DNA of 64,000 bases from Streptacidiphilus neutrinimicus (lineage in GTDB: Bacteria > Actinomycetota > Actinomycetes > Streptomycetales > Streptomycetaceae), in contig NZ_BBPO01000035.1 of NCBI RefSeq assembly GCF_000787815.1, forward strand, positions 19,635 to 83,634, in the 5' to 3' direction. The translations under genes and the position numbers were made by a program. The notes below the pieces were generated by a model, which searched no databases, was not told the origin of the DNA, and was given only the letters and a program-made list of their open reading frames with translations. This document shows positions 54,912 to 63,556 of the stretch, in pieces. Within the stretch, counting starts at the first letter, position 1; every line of letters begins with the position of its first letter.

Positions 54912-56708
54912 ATGCCCGGACGCATCGAGGACTACGCGCTGATCGGAGACCTGCAGACCGCCGCGCTGGTGGGCAGGGACGGATCGATCGACTGGCTCTG
55001 CCTGCCCCGCTTCGACTCCCCCAGTTGCTTCGCGGCCCTGCTCGGCGGCGACGAACACGGTCACTGGCGGCTGGCCCCCGCCTCGGACGGCGAGGCGCCG
55101 TTCCGCTCCTACATCGGGGACAGCCTGGTCCTGCAGACCGAGTGGACCACGTCCACCGGCAGCGTCAGGGTGATCGACTTCATGCCGCAGCGCGACCGCA
55201 CGCCCGACGTGATGCGGATCGTGGAGGGCATCAGCGGCTCGGTGAAGATGATCGGCGAGCTGCGGCTGCGCTTCGACTACGCACGGGTCGTCCCGTGGAT
55301 GCGCCGGACGAACCACCACCGGGTCGCCATCGCCGGCCCCGACGCCGTCTGGCTGCGCTGCGACGAGAAGGTCCGCACCTACGGACGCGACTTCGCGACG
55401 TACTCGGAGTTCACCGTCCACGAGGGCGAGCGGATCCCGTTCGTGCTGAGCTGGACGCCCTCGCACCACGCGGCGGCCCCGCGGCAGGACCCGGAGAAGT
55501 CGCTCCAGGCCACGCTGGACGACTGGCAGCGCTGGGCCGAGCACTGCGCGCCCGGCCTGCGGGAGGCCGACCAGCCGTCGGTGCGGCGCTCGCTGATCAC
55601 CCTGAAGGCGCTCACCTACGAGCCCACCGGCGGCATCGTCGCCGCCGCCACGGCGGGCCTGCCCGAGCAGGTCGGCGGCGCGCGCAACTGGGACTACCGC
55701 TTCTGCTGGCTGCGCGACTCGACCATGACGCTGTCCGCGCTGCTGAACGCCGGCTACCGGCGCGAGGCCGAGGCCTGGTACAAGTGGCTGCTGCGCGCGA
55801 TCGCCGGAGACCCGGCCGACCTGCAGACGATGTACGGGGTGGGCGGCGAGCGGCGCCTGCCGGAGGAGCTGGCCGACTGGCTGCCCGGCTACGAGGGCTC
55901 CGCGCCCGTCCGCTTCGGCAACGCGGCCGTCGACCAGCTCCAGCTGGACGTCTACGGCGAGGTGGTGGACACCCTCTACCTGGCCCACCAGCACGGCATC
56001 CGGATAGAGCAGCATGTGTGGCGGCTGCTGCTGAAGCTGCTGGAGTTCCTCGAGGAGCACTGGTCCGATCCGGACGAGGGCCTGTGGGAGGTGCGCGGCC
56101 CGCGCCGCCACTTCGTCCACTCCAAGATCATGTGCTGGGTGGCCTTCGACCGCGCGGTCAAGCTCGCGGAGGAGACCAAGATGTCGGGCCCGGTCGAGCG
56201 GTGGCGCGAGTTGCGCGACCTCATCCACTCCGACGTCTGCTCGCGCGGCGTGGACAAGAAGCGCGGCGTCTTCACCCAGTACTACGGCGGCGCGGCGCTG
56301 GACGCGTCCACCCTCTTCGCCGTGAAGACCGGCTTCCTGCCACCCGAGGACCCGCGCATCGTCGCCACCGTCGAGGCGATCCGGCGCGACCTGCACCACG
56401 ACGGCTTCATCCTGCGGTACTCCACGCCGACCGACGACGCGGCGACCGACGCCGTGGACGGCCTGGCCGGCTCCGAGGGTGCCTTCCTCGCCTGCTCCTA
56501 CTGGCTGTGCGACGCGCTGATCCTCATCGGCCGCGTCGACGAGGCCCGCGCCCTCTTCGACCGCCTGCGCTACCTGGCCAACGACCTCGGCCTGATCTCG
56601 GAGGAGTGGGATCCGGTGGCGGGCCGTCAGCTCGGCAACACCCCCCAGGCGTTCACGCACGTCGCCCTCGTCAACACCGCGTTCCAACTCGCGCACACGG
56701 AAGGCTGA
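54912..56708 (+). CDS. GH15 family glycoside hydrolase (trehalase/glucoamylase-like)
   Basis: 598 aa from ATG 54912 (MPGRIEDYAL), which has AGGA 8 nt upstream; ATG 54903 adds three residues. IEDYALIGDLQTAALVGRDG and DWLCLPRFDSPS open the family pattern. The (alpha/alpha)6 barrel has NWDYRFCWLRDSTMTLSALL, GYEGSAPVRFGNAAVDQLQ and DLGLISEEWDP (candidate catalytic Glu). No signal peptide, so the enzyme is cytoplasmic. Related actinobacterial members are trehalases; maltose-type activity cannot be excluded. Confidence 0.87.
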   Translation: MPGRIEDYALIGDLQTAALVGRDGSIDWLCLPRFDSPSCFAALLGGDEHGHWRLAPASDGEAPFRSYIGDSLVLQTEWTTSTGSVRVIDFMPQRDRTPDVMRIVEGISGSVKMIGELRLRFDYARVVPWMRRTNHHRVAIAGPDAVWLRCDEKVRTYGRDFATYSEFTVHEGERIPFVLSWTPSHHAAAPRQDPEKSLQATLDDWQRWAEHCAPGLREADQPSVRRSLITLKALTYEPTGGIVAAATAGLPEQVGGARNWDYRFCWLRDSTMTLSALLNAGYRREAEAWYKWLLRAIAGDPADLQTMYGVGGERRLPEELADWLPGYEGSAPVRFGNAAVDQLQLDVYGEVVDTLYLAHQHGIRIEQHVWRLLLKLLEFLEEHWSDPDEGLWEVRGPRRHFVHSKIMCWVAFDRAVKLAEETKMSGPVERWRELRDLIHSDVCSRGVDKKRGVFTQYYGGAALDASTLFAVKTGFLPPEDPRIVATVEAIRRDLHHDGFILRYSTPTDDAATDAVDGLAGSEGAFLACSYWLCDALILIGRVDEARALFDRLRYLANDLGLISEEWDPVAGRQLGNTPQAFTHVALVNTAFQLAHTEG

Positions 56709-56719
56709 ACCGCACGCAC

Positions 56720-57481
56720 ATGGATCTCGGACTCGCCGGACGCGTCTACATCGTCACCGCCGCCACCCGCGGCCTCGGCTTCGCAAGCGCGCAGGCGCTG
56801 GTGGCCGACGGCGCGCAGGTCCTGGTCACCGGCCGGGAGGAGCAGTCCGTCGCGGCGGCCGTCGACGCGCTCGGCGGCCCGACCGCCGCGGAGGGCGTGG
56901 TCGCCGACAACGCCGCGCCGGACACGGCGGAGCGTCTCGTCGGCGCGGCGCTGGCCCGCTTCGGACGCCTCGACGGCATCCTGATCAGCGTCGGCGGCCC
57001 GGCGGCGGGCACGATGCTGGGCACGCCGGAGTCCGCCTGGCGCGAGGCCTTCGAGTCGGTCTTCCTCGGCGCGCTGCGCATCGCCCGGGCGGCGGCGGAC
57101 GTGCTGGAGGAGGGCGGCGCGATCGGCTTCGTCCTGTCCAGCTCGGTCCGGCAGCCGATTCCCGGTCTCGCCGTCTCCAACGGCCTGCGCCCCGGCCTGG
57201 CGATGGCGGCCAAGACGCTGGCCAACGAGCTGGGCCCGGAGGGCGTCCGCGTCTTCGGCCTGCTCCCGGCCCGTATCGACACCGAGCGCGTCCAGCACCT
57301 CGACTCCCTGGCCGCGGACCCCGCCGGGAGGCGCGCGGCCCACGAGGCGTCGATCCCGCTGCGCCGCTACGGCCGCCCGGAGGAGTTCGGCAAGGTCGCC
57401 GCCTTCGCCCTCTCACCGGCGGCGAGCTACCTCACCGGGATCATGATCCCGGTGGACGGCGGGGCGATGCAGGGGATCTGA
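56720..57481 (+). CDS. SDR-family oxidoreductase lacking the usual YxxxK
   Basis: 253 aa, ATG 56720, 11 nt after the GH15 stop. The Rossmann motif is VTAATRGLGFASAQALVA and LISVGGPAAGTM follows. At the place of the catalytic Tyr-x3-Lys, the sequence reads GLAVSNGLRPGLAMAAKTLA: Ser-Asn-x-x-Arg replaces Tyr, although a Lys occurs 10 residues later. The C-terminal YLTGIMIPVDGGAMQGI is normal for classical SDRs. It may be a non-reductase binding protein or use a different acid; some other SDRs share this SNxxR pattern. Confidence 0.82.
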   Translation: MDLGLAGRVYIVTAATRGLGFASAQALVADGAQVLVTGREEQSVAAAVDALGGPTAAEGVVADNAAPDTAERLVGAALARFGRLDGILISVGGPAAGTMLGTPESAWREAFESVFLGALRIARAAADVLEEGGAIGFVLSSSVRQPIPGLAVSNGLRPGLAMAAKTLANELGPEGVRVFGLLPARIDTERVQHLDSLAADPAGRRAAHEASIPLRRYGRPEEFGKVAAFALSPAASYLTGIMIPVDGGAMQGI

Positions 57482-57499
57482 ACGAACGTCACGCGGCGG

Positions 57500-57796
57500 T
57501 CAGCCGGTCGCCTTGGCGATGATCGCGTCCATCTCGGCCGCGTCGTAGGCCCGCATGCTGACCGTGCGGACGTTGCCGACGCCGCTCACCTGGAGCAGCA
57601 CCGCCGTCGCCGTCTCGTCGTCGGGTGCGTCGACGACGACCACCATGTCGTACGGCCCGACCGTCCAGTACATCTCGCGCAGCTTCGCGCCCAGCGCCTC
57701 CGCGGCGGCGGCGAACGCCCTGGCCCGGGCGGTGGTGTCCTGGTAGTCGCGGACCCCCTGGTCGGTCCAGCTCACCAGGCTGATGAAAGTGGCCAT
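57500..57796 (-). CDS. GYD domain-containing protein
   Basis: 98 aa, ATG 57796. Dimeric alpha/beta-barrel family; the hallmark YDMVVVVDAPDDETATAVLL and an N-terminal FISLVSWTDQGVRDYQDT are present, the domain name referring to the GYD-like stretch (here GPYDMV). Small-molecule role unknown. Ends 19 nt from the SDR stop on the opposite strand. Confidence 0.83.
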   Translation of the reverse strand: MATFISLVSWTDQGVRDYQDTTARARAFAAAAEALGAKLREMYWTVGPYDMVVVVDAPDDETATAVLLQVSGVGNVRTVSMRAYDAAEMDAIIAKATG

Positions 57797-57882
57797 GACC
57801 CCTCACGCTCCTCTCTCCCATGTCTCCATGGTCGGTCGCGAGGGGTCGTCGGGCACGTCGCGCGTCCCCGCCGGGGGAACGG

Positions 57883-58668
57883 TTACTCTCCCACGCCGGC
57901 CAGGTCGCGCAGGCGGCGGAGCTGGGCGGCGCGCTCGGCGGCGCGCTGCTCGTCGAGGGAGCGGCCGGGGGCGCCGGCGAGCAGGGCCTTGGTCTCGATG
58001 ACCGCGTCACGGGGGGACGCGAGCAGCGCGGCGGCGAGGTCGGAAGCGGCCGCGTCCAGCTCCTCGGCCGGGACGACGAGGTTCGCCAGGCCGACGCGGG
58101 CGGCCTCGTCCGCGTGGACCCAGCGGCCGGTCGCGCAGATCTCCAGCGCACGGGCCGGGCCGACCAGGTCGACCAGCGGCTTGGTGCCGGTGAGGTCGGG
58201 GACCAGACCGAGCGCGGTCTCCTTCATCGCGAACTGGACGTCCTCGGCGACGACGCGCAGGTCGCAGGAGAGGGCGAGCTGGAAGCCGGCGCCCACCGCG
58301 TGGCCCTGGACGGCGGCGATGCTGACCAGGTCGGGACGGCGCCACCAGAGGAAGCCCTCCTGGTACTCGGCGATGACCGCGTCGCCGTCGCCGCTCTTGG
58401 CGATCTCGATGAAGGAGAGCTCGCCGGGAATGCCCTCGGGCGTGAACGCCTGCCGGTTGAGGCCCGCGGAGAAGGAGACGCCCTCGGCGCGCAGCAGCAC
58501 GACCCGGACGGTACCGGGCAGCTCCCGGCCGATCGCGGCCAGCGCACGCCACATCGCGGGCGACTGCGCGTTCCGCCGCTCGGGACGGCACAGCGTCACC
58601 ATGGCGAGCTCGCCCTCCACCTCGAGGCGCACCCCTGCCTCGGCCCACTCGGCAGCTTGATCAGACAC
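57883..58668 (-). CDS. enoyl-CoA hydratase/isomerase family protein
   Basis: 261 aa from GTG 58668 with GGAGGG nearby. Crotonase fold: LCRPERRNAQSPAMWRAL, then GVSFSAGLNRQAF and the oxyanion loop AAVQGHAVGAGFQLALSCDLRV, with the acidic residue in the LVPDLTGTKPLVDLVG region. Function may be hydration of enoyl-CoA or isomerisation; substrate not predicted. Alone on its strand between GYD and the HTH genes. Confidence 0.85.
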   Translation of the reverse strand: MSDQAAEWAEAGVRLEVEGELAMVTLCRPERRNAQSPAMWRALAAIGRELPGTVRVVLLRAEGVSFSAGLNRQAFTPEGIPGELSFIEIAKSGDGDAVIAEYQEGFLWWRRPDLVSIAAVQGHAVGAGFQLALSCDLRVVAEDVQFAMKETALGLVPDLTGTKPLVDLVGPARALEICATGRWVHADEAARVGLANLVVPAEELDAAASDLAAALLASPRDAVIETKALLAGAPGRSLDEQRAAERAAQLRRLRDLAGVGE

Positions 58669-58752
58669 AGGACCCTCCGGCCGTCGCAGAATATTGCTAC
58701 CGAAGAGTAACCACAGGGGAGACGCGGAATCCAGACACCACCGGACACGACG

Positions 58753-58788
58753 AACGACGGTCAGGGGGAGGAGATCCCGACCGCCGTT
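58753..58788 (-). terminator. hairpin downstream of the HTH gene
   Basis: AACGACGGTC (58753-58762) and GACCGCCGTT (58779-58788) pair with one mismatch; inner GGG/CCC extends it. It is 33 nt after the stop at 58821, on the minus strand. Confidence 0.45.
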
Positions 58789-58820
58789 GCGTCACGAGCA
58801 GGTGCCGCGCCGGAACGCCG

Positions 58821-59051
58821 TCAGCCGGCGGCTGCGGCGGCCTTCGCCTTGCCGCGCGTGGCCCCACCGCGACCGCGGAGGGACACGCCGGACTCGCTGA
58901 GCATGCGGTGGACAAAGCCGTAGGAACGACCCGTCTCCTCCGCGAGCGCGCGGATACTCGCACCGGAGTCGTACTTCTTCTTGAGCTCGGTCGCGAGCTT
59001 CTCCCGCGCGGCACCAGTCACCCGGCTGCCCTTTTTCAGAGTCTCGGCCAC
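58821..59051 (-). CDS. small HTH protein with basic tail
   Basis: 76 aa from GTG 59051 (GGAGG 5 nt upstream); a longer frame to 59174 is less conserved-looking. AETLKKGSRVTGAAREKLAT leads to a helix-turn-helix, YDSGASIRALAEETGRSYGF then VHRMLSESG, the resolvase-type HTH core. The tail LRGRGGATRGKAKAAAAAG is basic and Ala-rich. A small nucleoid or regulatory DNA-binding protein is likely; target unknown. Common in streptomycetes by impression. Confidence 0.75.
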   Translation of the reverse strand: MAETLKKGSRVTGAAREKLATELKKKYDSGASIRALAEETGRSYGFVHRMLSESGVSLRGRGGATRGKAKAAAAAG

Positions 59052-59401
59052 CCGTGCCTCCTCGTAGCAGTGCTCTGTCGGAATCCCATGATCACCCATG
59101 GGGGGCTTCATGGCCACCCATTCGACAAGGTCGATACCGGGATTCCCGGCCCGAAGTGGTGTCGCCGCGCGCACGGGGAGCGCACAGGATCAACTGTCGC
59201 GCCCCCGGCCGGAGCAGTCCCCACCGCCGAAATTGCTGATCAGCAGCGGTAATTGGGCATTGCAGAAGATTGCGGATTCCACGGATTCGGAGCCGCGCCC
59301 AGCAGCGGAACACGCAAGAGCCGATATGAGGTCTCCTGGGCCAGATGCATGATCCCTCGCCTAGTCGAACAGTTCCGACGAGGCGTTTTGCTACTGATAA
59401 T
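59052..59401. other. 350-bp gap upstream of the HTH gene
   Basis: No gene of convincing codon bias. The stretch is AT-richer than its surroundings, notably 59225-59290. It contains a perfect 12-bp palindrome TGCTGATCAGCA (59234-59245), a candidate regulator site for the HTH gene, and an imperfect hairpin (59356-59369 with 59373-59385) that lies about 20 nt beyond the ABC-F stop and may terminate that transcript. Confidence 0.5.
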
Positions 59402-61000
59402 TCACGCGAGCGACACGAGGTCCGCGTAACCCTCGTTCCAGAGGTCCTCGACCCCGTCCGGCAGCAGAATGATCCGCTCGGGCTGGAGCGCGTCGACGGC
59501 GCCCTCGTCGTGGGTGACGAGCACGACCGCGCCCTCGAAGGAGCGCAGCGCGCCGAGGATCTCCTCACGGCTGGCCGGGTCGAGGTTGTTGGTCGGCTCG
59601 TCGAGCAGCAGCACGTTCGCGCTGGAGACGACCAGCGTGGCGAGCGCCAGACGCGTCTTCTCGCCGCCGGAGAGCACCCCGGCCGGCTTGTCGACGTCGT
59701 CGCCGGTGAAGAGGAACGAGCCGAGGATCTTGCGGACCTCGACCAGGTCCATGTCCGGCGCGGCGGAGCGCATGTTCTCCAGGATGGTGCGGTCCGCGTC
59801 CAGGGTCTCGTGCTCCTGGGCGTAGTAGCCGATCTTCAGGCCGTGGCCGGGCACGACCTGACCGGTGTCCGGCTGCTCCACACCCGCGAGCATGCGCAGC
59901 AGCGTCGTCTTGCCCGCGCCGTTCAGGCCCAGCACGACGACGCGCGAGCCCTTGTCGATGGCGAGGTCGACGTCGGTGAAGATCTCCAGCGAGCCGTAGG
60001 ACTTGGACAGGCCCTCCGCCGTCAGCGGCGTCTTGCCGCAGGACGCGGGGGTCGGGAAGCGCAGCTTGGCGACGCGGTCGTTCTGGCGCACCGCCTCCAG
60101 GCCGGAGAGCAGCTTCTCGGCGCGGCGGGCCATGTTCTGCGCGGCGACGGTCTTGGTGGCCTTGGCGCGCATCTTGTCGGCCTGCGAGTTCAGCTGCTGG
60201 GCCTTCTTCTCCGCGTTGGCGCGCTCGCGCTTGCGGCGCTTCTCGTCGGCCTCGCGCTGCTGGAGGTAGAGCCGCCAGCCCATGTTGTAGACGTCGATGC
60301 AGGTGCGGTTGGCGTCCAGGTAGAAGACCTTGTTGACGACCTCGTCGACCAGGTTGATGTCGTGGGAGATGACGATGAAGCCGCCCTTGTAGGACTTCAG
60401 GTAGTCCCGCAGCCACAGGATCGAGTCGGCGTCCAGGTGGTTGGTCGGCTCGTCCAGCAGCAGGGTGTCGGAGTCCGAGAACAGGATGCGCGCGAGCTCC
60501 ACGCGGCGGCGCTGACCGCCGGAGAGGGTGTGCAGCGGCTGGCCCAGCACGCGGTCCGGCAGACCCAGGCTGGCGGCGATGGTCGCGGCCTCGGCCTCGG
60601 CGGCGTAACCGCCCTTGGTGAGGAACTCGGTCTCCAGGCGGGAGTACTTCTTCATCGCCTGGTCGCGGGTGGCGCCTTTGCCGTTGGCCATCTTGTCCTC
60701 GTTGATGCGCATCTTGCGCAGCACCTCGTCGAGGCCGCGGGCGGACAGCACGCGGTCGCGGGCGAGGACGTCGAGGTCGCCGGTGCGCGGGTCCTGCGGC
60801 AGGTAGCCGATCTCGCCGCTGCGAGTCACTGTGCCGCCGGCCGGCTGGCCCTCGCCGGCGAGCACCTTGGTGAGCGTCGTCTTGCCGGCGCCGTTGCGGC
60901 CGACCAGTCCGATCCGGTCACCGGCGGCGACGCGCAAGGTCGCCGACTCGATCAGGATGCGGGCGCCTGCGCGCAGCTCGATCTCGTTGGCGACGATCAT
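59402..61000 (-). CDS. ABC-F family ATPase
   Basis: 532 aa, two ATP-binding domains without membrane segments. Walker A: LVGRNGAGKTTLTKVL and VLGLNGAGKTTLLRML; signatures: LSGGQRRRVELARILF and LSGGEKTRLALATLV; Walker B: LLLDEPTNHLDAD and LLLDEPTNNLDPAS. A Lys/Arg-rich linker (EADEKRRKRERANAEKKAQQ) lies between. ABC-F proteins act on the ribosome (translation factor EttA/Uup-like, or ribosome-protection resistance). No antibiotic cluster is adjacent, so a housekeeping form is favoured. Confidence 0.9.
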   Translation of the reverse strand: MIVANEIELRAGARILIESATLRVAAGDRIGLVGRNGAGKTTLTKVLAGEGQPAGGTVTRSGEIGYLPQDPRTGDLDVLARDRVLSARGLDEVLRKMRINEDKMANGKGATRDQAMKKYSRLETEFLTKGGYAAEAEAATIAASLGLPDRVLGQPLHTLSGGQRRRVELARILFSDSDTLLLDEPTNHLDADSILWLRDYLKSYKGGFIVISHDINLVDEVVNKVFYLDANRTCIDVYNMGWRLYLQQREADEKRRKRERANAEKKAQQLNSQADKMRAKATKTVAAQNMARRAEKLLSGLEAVRQNDRVAKLRFPTPASCGKTPLTAEGLSKSYGSLEIFTDVDLAIDKGSRVVVLGLNGAGKTTLLRMLAGVEQPDTGQVVPGHGLKIGYYAQEHETLDADRTILENMRSAAPDMDLVEVRKILGSFLFTGDDVDKPAGVLSGGEKTRLALATLVVSSANVLLLDEPTNNLDPASREEILGALRSFEGAVVLVTHDEGAVDALQPERIILLPDGVEDLWNEGYADLVSLA

Positions 61001-61114
61001 GGCGAAACTACTCCCGGGGACGGTGCGCGAGGCCGCGCGTCAGCGCGCTCGCAGTCGGATGCGGCCAGGACCGTCCGTACGGGCCTATGCAGCAGGAGGC
61101 AACAAGCCTCCAGT

Positions 61115-61873
61115 CTACCGGGCTGCGCAAACGCATTCCGTGGCCGGACGGCCCGTGGCCGGGTCCACGGCGTACGACTCGCGCCCGGGCACGACGAGCA
61201 CGTCGACCTCGCCGTCCGCCCCCGCGTCCATCCGCACCGGGGCGACGGCGGGCCTCTGCCAGCGCCGGCCGTCCAGGTCGAACCCCTCCAGCTCGGTCCG
61301 CCCCGAACCGGCGGCGCAGTCGCGCCGCACCAGCACCCACGCCCCCACGTGCACCGGCCCTGCCGGGCCGGTGTCGCGGTAGAAGCACCCGGCGGAGGGG
61401 AGGGCGGAGGTGCGGAGGGTGCCGTCACCCGTGTTGTACGTCATCACCACGTCGCGGGTCAGCACCAGGAACGTTTCTCCCGCGCCCAGCGACACCAGCA
61501 GCAGGGGCGTCCCCGCCCCCACCCCGGGCACGTACCGGTGCCACCGCACCGCGGCCGGCTCCGGCTCCATCCCGGTCAGCATCCCGTCGTCCCACAGGAC
61601 GACCGTCGTCGCGCCGACGGGAACGAGCCGCAGCGGCCGGTGCCCGCCCCGGCGGTAACTCCACACCAGGCGCCCGCTGTGCGCCTCGTACCCCTGGACC
61701 TCCCCGGCCCCCACCCGCAACGCGTCCGCGCCACCGCGCTGCGTCCGGGCCGCCCCCACCACGTCGTCCCCGAACGGTGCGGGCCGCTCCGCCCTCGCGG
61801 CGGCGCCCACGAGCGCCAGCCCGATGAGCAGCAAGGCCGTGATCACAGCCCGGAGGGATACGCGGGAACGCAT
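61115..61873 (-). CDS. exported PQQ-like beta-propeller protein
   Basis: 252 aa from ATG 61873 (a GTG at 61882 is in frame). Signal-peptide-like start MRSRVSLRAVITALLLIGL with Ala cleavage region (AARA). Repeated blades GYEAHSGRLVWSYRRGGHRP, VLWDDGMLTGMEPEPAAVRW and YAVDPATGRPATECV resemble PQQ-binding-like beta-propeller units. No quinoprotein ligand is visible. Three Cys residues may form disulfides. Function unknown. Confidence 0.65.
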   Translation of the reverse strand: MRSRVSLRAVITALLLIGLALVGAAARAERPAPFGDDVVGAARTQRGGADALRVGAGEVQGYEAHSGRLVWSYRRGGHRPLRLVPVGATTVVLWDDGMLTGMEPEPAAVRWHRYVPGVGAGTPLLLVSLGAGETFLVLTRDVVMTYNTGDGTLRTSALPSAGCFYRDTGPAGPVHVGAWVLVRRDCAAGSGRTELEGFDLDGRRWQRPAVAPVRMDAGADGEVDVLVVPGRESYAVDPATGRPATECVCAAR

Positions 61874-61943
61874 GAACGTCACCGTAAGGGCTGGTCACCG
61901 CCCCACAGCGACAGTCCGCGCGCGTGTCGTGGCGCGGCCGGTC

Positions 61944-62276
61944 CTACGCGCGCGGCTGGTAGATGATGATCCCGGCGCCGACGACGCAGACGGCGGCGCC
62001 GATCAGGTCCCACAGGCTGGGGCGGAAGCCGTCGACGAGGACGCCCCAGGCGAGGGAGCCGACGACGAAGACGCCGCCGTAGGCGGCGAGGACACGGCCG
62101 AAGTGGGAGTCGGGCTGCGCGGCGGCGACGAAGCCGTACGCGCCCAGAGCGAGAACCCCGCCGAGCGCGAACAGCCAGCTTCGGTGCTCCCGCACCGCCT
62201 GCCAGATCAGCCAGCAGCCGCCGATCTCGGCGATCGCGGCGAGGACGAACAGCAGGACGGAGCGAGTGACGGCCAC
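61944..62276 (-). CDS. ynfA: YnfA family membrane protein
   Basis: 110 aa, GTG 62276. Four transmembrane helices; motifs [38 protein letters not shown] and [19 protein letters not shown] match the small-multidrug-resistance-related YnfA family. Possible efflux role. No ribosome-binding site is apparent. Confidence 0.87.
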   Translation of the reverse strand: MAVTRSVLLFVLAAIAEIGGCWLIWQAVREHRSWLFALGGVLALGAYGFVAAAQPDSHFGRVLAAYGGVFVVGSLAWGVLVDGFRPSLWDLIGAAVCVVGAGIIIYQPRA

Positions 62277-62315
62277 ACAGGGAGGTTAGGAGATGCGGGG
62301 CGCCGCCGGACGCAC

Positions 62316-62375
62316 GGCCCCGCCGCGTGGCCGCGAAGTGCCTCCCTTCGAGGCGCCGGGCCACACGGCGGGGCC
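62316..62375 (-). terminator. strong hairpin after the GNAT gene
   Basis: GGCCCCGCCGCGTGGCC (62316-62332) and GGCCACACGGCGGGGCC (62359-62375) are a 17-bp inverted repeat with one mismatch and a 26-nt loop. It starts 6 nt after the minus-strand stop at 62381. Confidence 0.6.
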
Positions 62376-62380
62376 GCACC

Positions 62381-63556
62381 TCACCCGTGCCCGGAGAGGT
62401 GGCCCTTGACCACGCGCAGGCGGTTCCTGACCTCGCGGAGCCACGGCATGCGCCGCCGCGCGACGTCCCTCGCGCGGTCCTCCACGCGGGCCAGGCACGC
62501 GGTGAGGGCGACGGTCGGGGCCGAGCCGAGCAGCAGCCGCTCGTTGGGCGCGGGGTCCGGACGCCAGCGCTGCTTGTACGGCTCGTCGCCGCGCAGCAGG
62601 CTCACCTCCGTCCGGCCGGTGTTGACCGCGTGGGTGAGGGACTCGCCGAAGAGCATGCCGGCGATGTCGACGCGCTCGCGCGCCTCGGGGTGGACGCCGT
62701 AGACGTAGAGGGCGACCATCGCGTGGCTCTGGAGCATCAGATCGCAGGCGATGAGTCGCCCGTCGAGCCGGTACTCGCGCAGCTGCGCGCGTTCCGTCGC
62801 GGCCATGCCGGTGGCCGCCGCGCGCAGGTGGGACGCGAAGCGCTCCCGCATGTGCTCCGGGGTCGCGCCGCGGTCGCGCCACTGCAGGGCGTGCAGGGCG
62901 AGCATCCGGTCGACCGACTCCGGGGCCTCCCATGCGGGCACCAGGCGCACCTCGACGCCGGCCGCGGCCAGCTTGCGGAGCTTGACCCTGGTGCGCTGGG
63001 CGGTGCGGCCGGGGAGCCGCGTCAGCAGCTCGTCCATCGGCATGCTGGGCAGGTGCTGGACCAGGGATGCGGGCAGCTTGCGGGCCGCCCGGGGCCAGTG
63101 GACGAGCAGGGTGTGGACCGCGGCGTCCGCGCGGACCTCCGGCAGGTCGACGCGGGCGAACGGCCCGCGCAGCTCCGCCGCGAGGGCGGCGGCCAGCCGC
63201 CGCGCCGCCTCGTCCGCGCAGTCGCGGTCCAGCAGCACGTCGTGGAAATCGGTGATCTCCGCGCCGAGCGGCCGCAGCGCCGCGCCCTCGCGGTAGAGGG
63301 GCGCGAGCGCGATCAGCCGCCCGTCGCGACGGACCGTGACCACGCGCAGGCGGCCCGGTCGCCCGTAGCTGTGCCACCAGGAGGCGAGCCAGGCGTGGGA
63401 CTGGAACGGCGTCGCCCCGGGGCTGCGCTCCTGCAGCTCGTTCCACTCCTCCGCGAGCGCCTCCAGCGCGCGCCCGTCGCGCACGACCGCGGTCTCGTAC
63501 CGCGGCGCGCAGTCGGCGGCGCCGCCGGACGCGTCGGGGCGGACGGCGGTCGTCAT
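62381..63556 (-). CDS. GNAT-fold acetyltransferase, CelD/FemX-like
   Basis: 391 aa. Double acetyltransferase-like layout: LEALAEEWNELQERSPGATP and FQSHAWLASWWHSYGRPG at the N-terminus, MLALHALQWRDRG in the middle and GRLIACDLMLQSHAMVALYV, HPEARERVDIAGMLFGESL, LRGDEPYKQRWRPD at the C-terminus, matching BioF2/CelD-type GNAT proteins of polysaccharide gene clusters. ATG 63556 overlaps the stop of the Wzz-like gene (ATGA). Probable sugar- or peptide-modifying function in exopolysaccharide synthesis. Confidence 0.8.
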   Translation of the reverse strand: MTTAVRPDASGGAADCAPRYETAVVRDGRALEALAEEWNELQERSPGATPFQSHAWLASWWHSYGRPGRLRVVTVRRDGRLIALAPLYREGAALRPLGAEITDFHDVLLDRDCADEAARRLAAALAAELRGPFARVDLPEVRADAAVHTLLVHWPRAARKLPASLVQHLPSMPMDELLTRLPGRTAQRTRVKLRKLAAAGVEVRLVPAWEAPESVDRMLALHALQWRDRGATPEHMRERFASHLRAAATGMAATERAQLREYRLDGRLIACDLMLQSHAMVALYVYGVHPEARERVDIAGMLFGESLTHAVNTGRTEVSLLRGDEPYKQRWRPDPAPNERLLLGSAPTVALTACLARVEDRARDVARRRMPWLREVRNRLRVVKGHLSGHG

